6,285 bases of DNA from JAHHTP01 sp964587555. GTDB taxonomy: Bacteria > Bacillota > Clostridia > Oscillospirales > Ruminococcaceae. Location of the stretch: positions 1 to 6,285 of the forward strand of contig CAZPLR010000059.1 in the NCBI GenBank assembly GCA_964587555.1. The letters are read 5' to 3'. A program made the position numbers and the translations under genes. Of the stretch, positions 6,282 through 6,285 are shown in pieces (the first letter of the stretch is position 1; each line of letters starts with the position of its first letter). The notes beneath the pieces were generated by a model. The model ran no database searches and was not told the origin of the DNA. It was given only the letters and a program-made list of their open reading frames with translations.

Positions 6282-6285
6282 GATA
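6274..6285 (+). CDS. trpA: Probable tryptophan synthase alpha chain (TrpA), 5' end only
   Basis: Only four codons (M-S-K-I) are inside the window. The ATG at 6274 lies 9 nt after AAAGGAG (6258-6264), the same binding site used by trpE, trpG and trpD. It overlaps the end of trpB by 8 nt, as trpD overlaps trpG. TrpA would cleave indole-3-glycerol phosphate to indole inside the complex with TrpB. It is the only pathway enzyme not otherwise present here, and trpB-trpA is the near-universal order. The identity is inferred from position, not from protein motifs. Confidence 0.8.

Overview
The window holds a tryptophan biosynthesis operon, read entirely on the + strand. The order is promoter, tRNA-sensing T-box leader, trpE, trpG, trpD, trpC, trpF, trpB, and the first four codons of a probable trpA at the right edge. 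The T-box leader, the strong AAAGGAG ribosome binding sites, the separate (unfused) trpG, trpC and trpF genes, and the EGDCFBA order all point to a Gram-positive bacterium of the Bacillota. A Clostridia-type anaerobe is most likely. The coding regions are moderately GC-rich and the promoter region is AT-rich. I cannot name a genus or species from the sequence alone.

Layout: positions 1-135 are AT-rich and show no gene. A full-consensus sigma-A promoter (TTGACA, 17 bp, TATAAT) lies at 136-164. The transcript then runs through about 290 nt of T-box leader (about 171-463). The leader has a TGG specifier candidate, a long hairpin just upstream of the conserved T-box sequence, and an antiterminator and an intrinsic terminator that share bases. 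Structural genes start at 481 and continue almost without gaps. trpE/trpG and trpD/trpC overlap by 4 nt, trpG/trpD and trpB/trpA by 8 nt. Only trpC-trpF (52 nt) and trpF-trpB (20 nt) have spacers, and the first of these is bridged exactly by a 19-codon open frame.

The genes work together as the complete chorismate-to-tryptophan pathway. TrpE with TrpG makes anthranilate from chorismate and glutamine, TrpD attaches phosphoribose, TrpF isomerises the product, TrpC closes the indole ring, and TrpB with TrpA (mostly outside the window) forms indole and joins it to serine. Two levels of control are visible. Uncharged tRNA-Trp should relieve termination in the leader. TrpE also carries the LLESAE motif associated with tryptophan feedback inhibition.

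This is a well-understood metabolic operon and I see no sign of an undescribed defence, mobile or signalling system. The observations most worth checking are the trpC-trpF bridging mini-ORF, the tRNA-Trp match of the T-box, and the open frame through the leader that could cause trpE to be annotated 69 codons too long.
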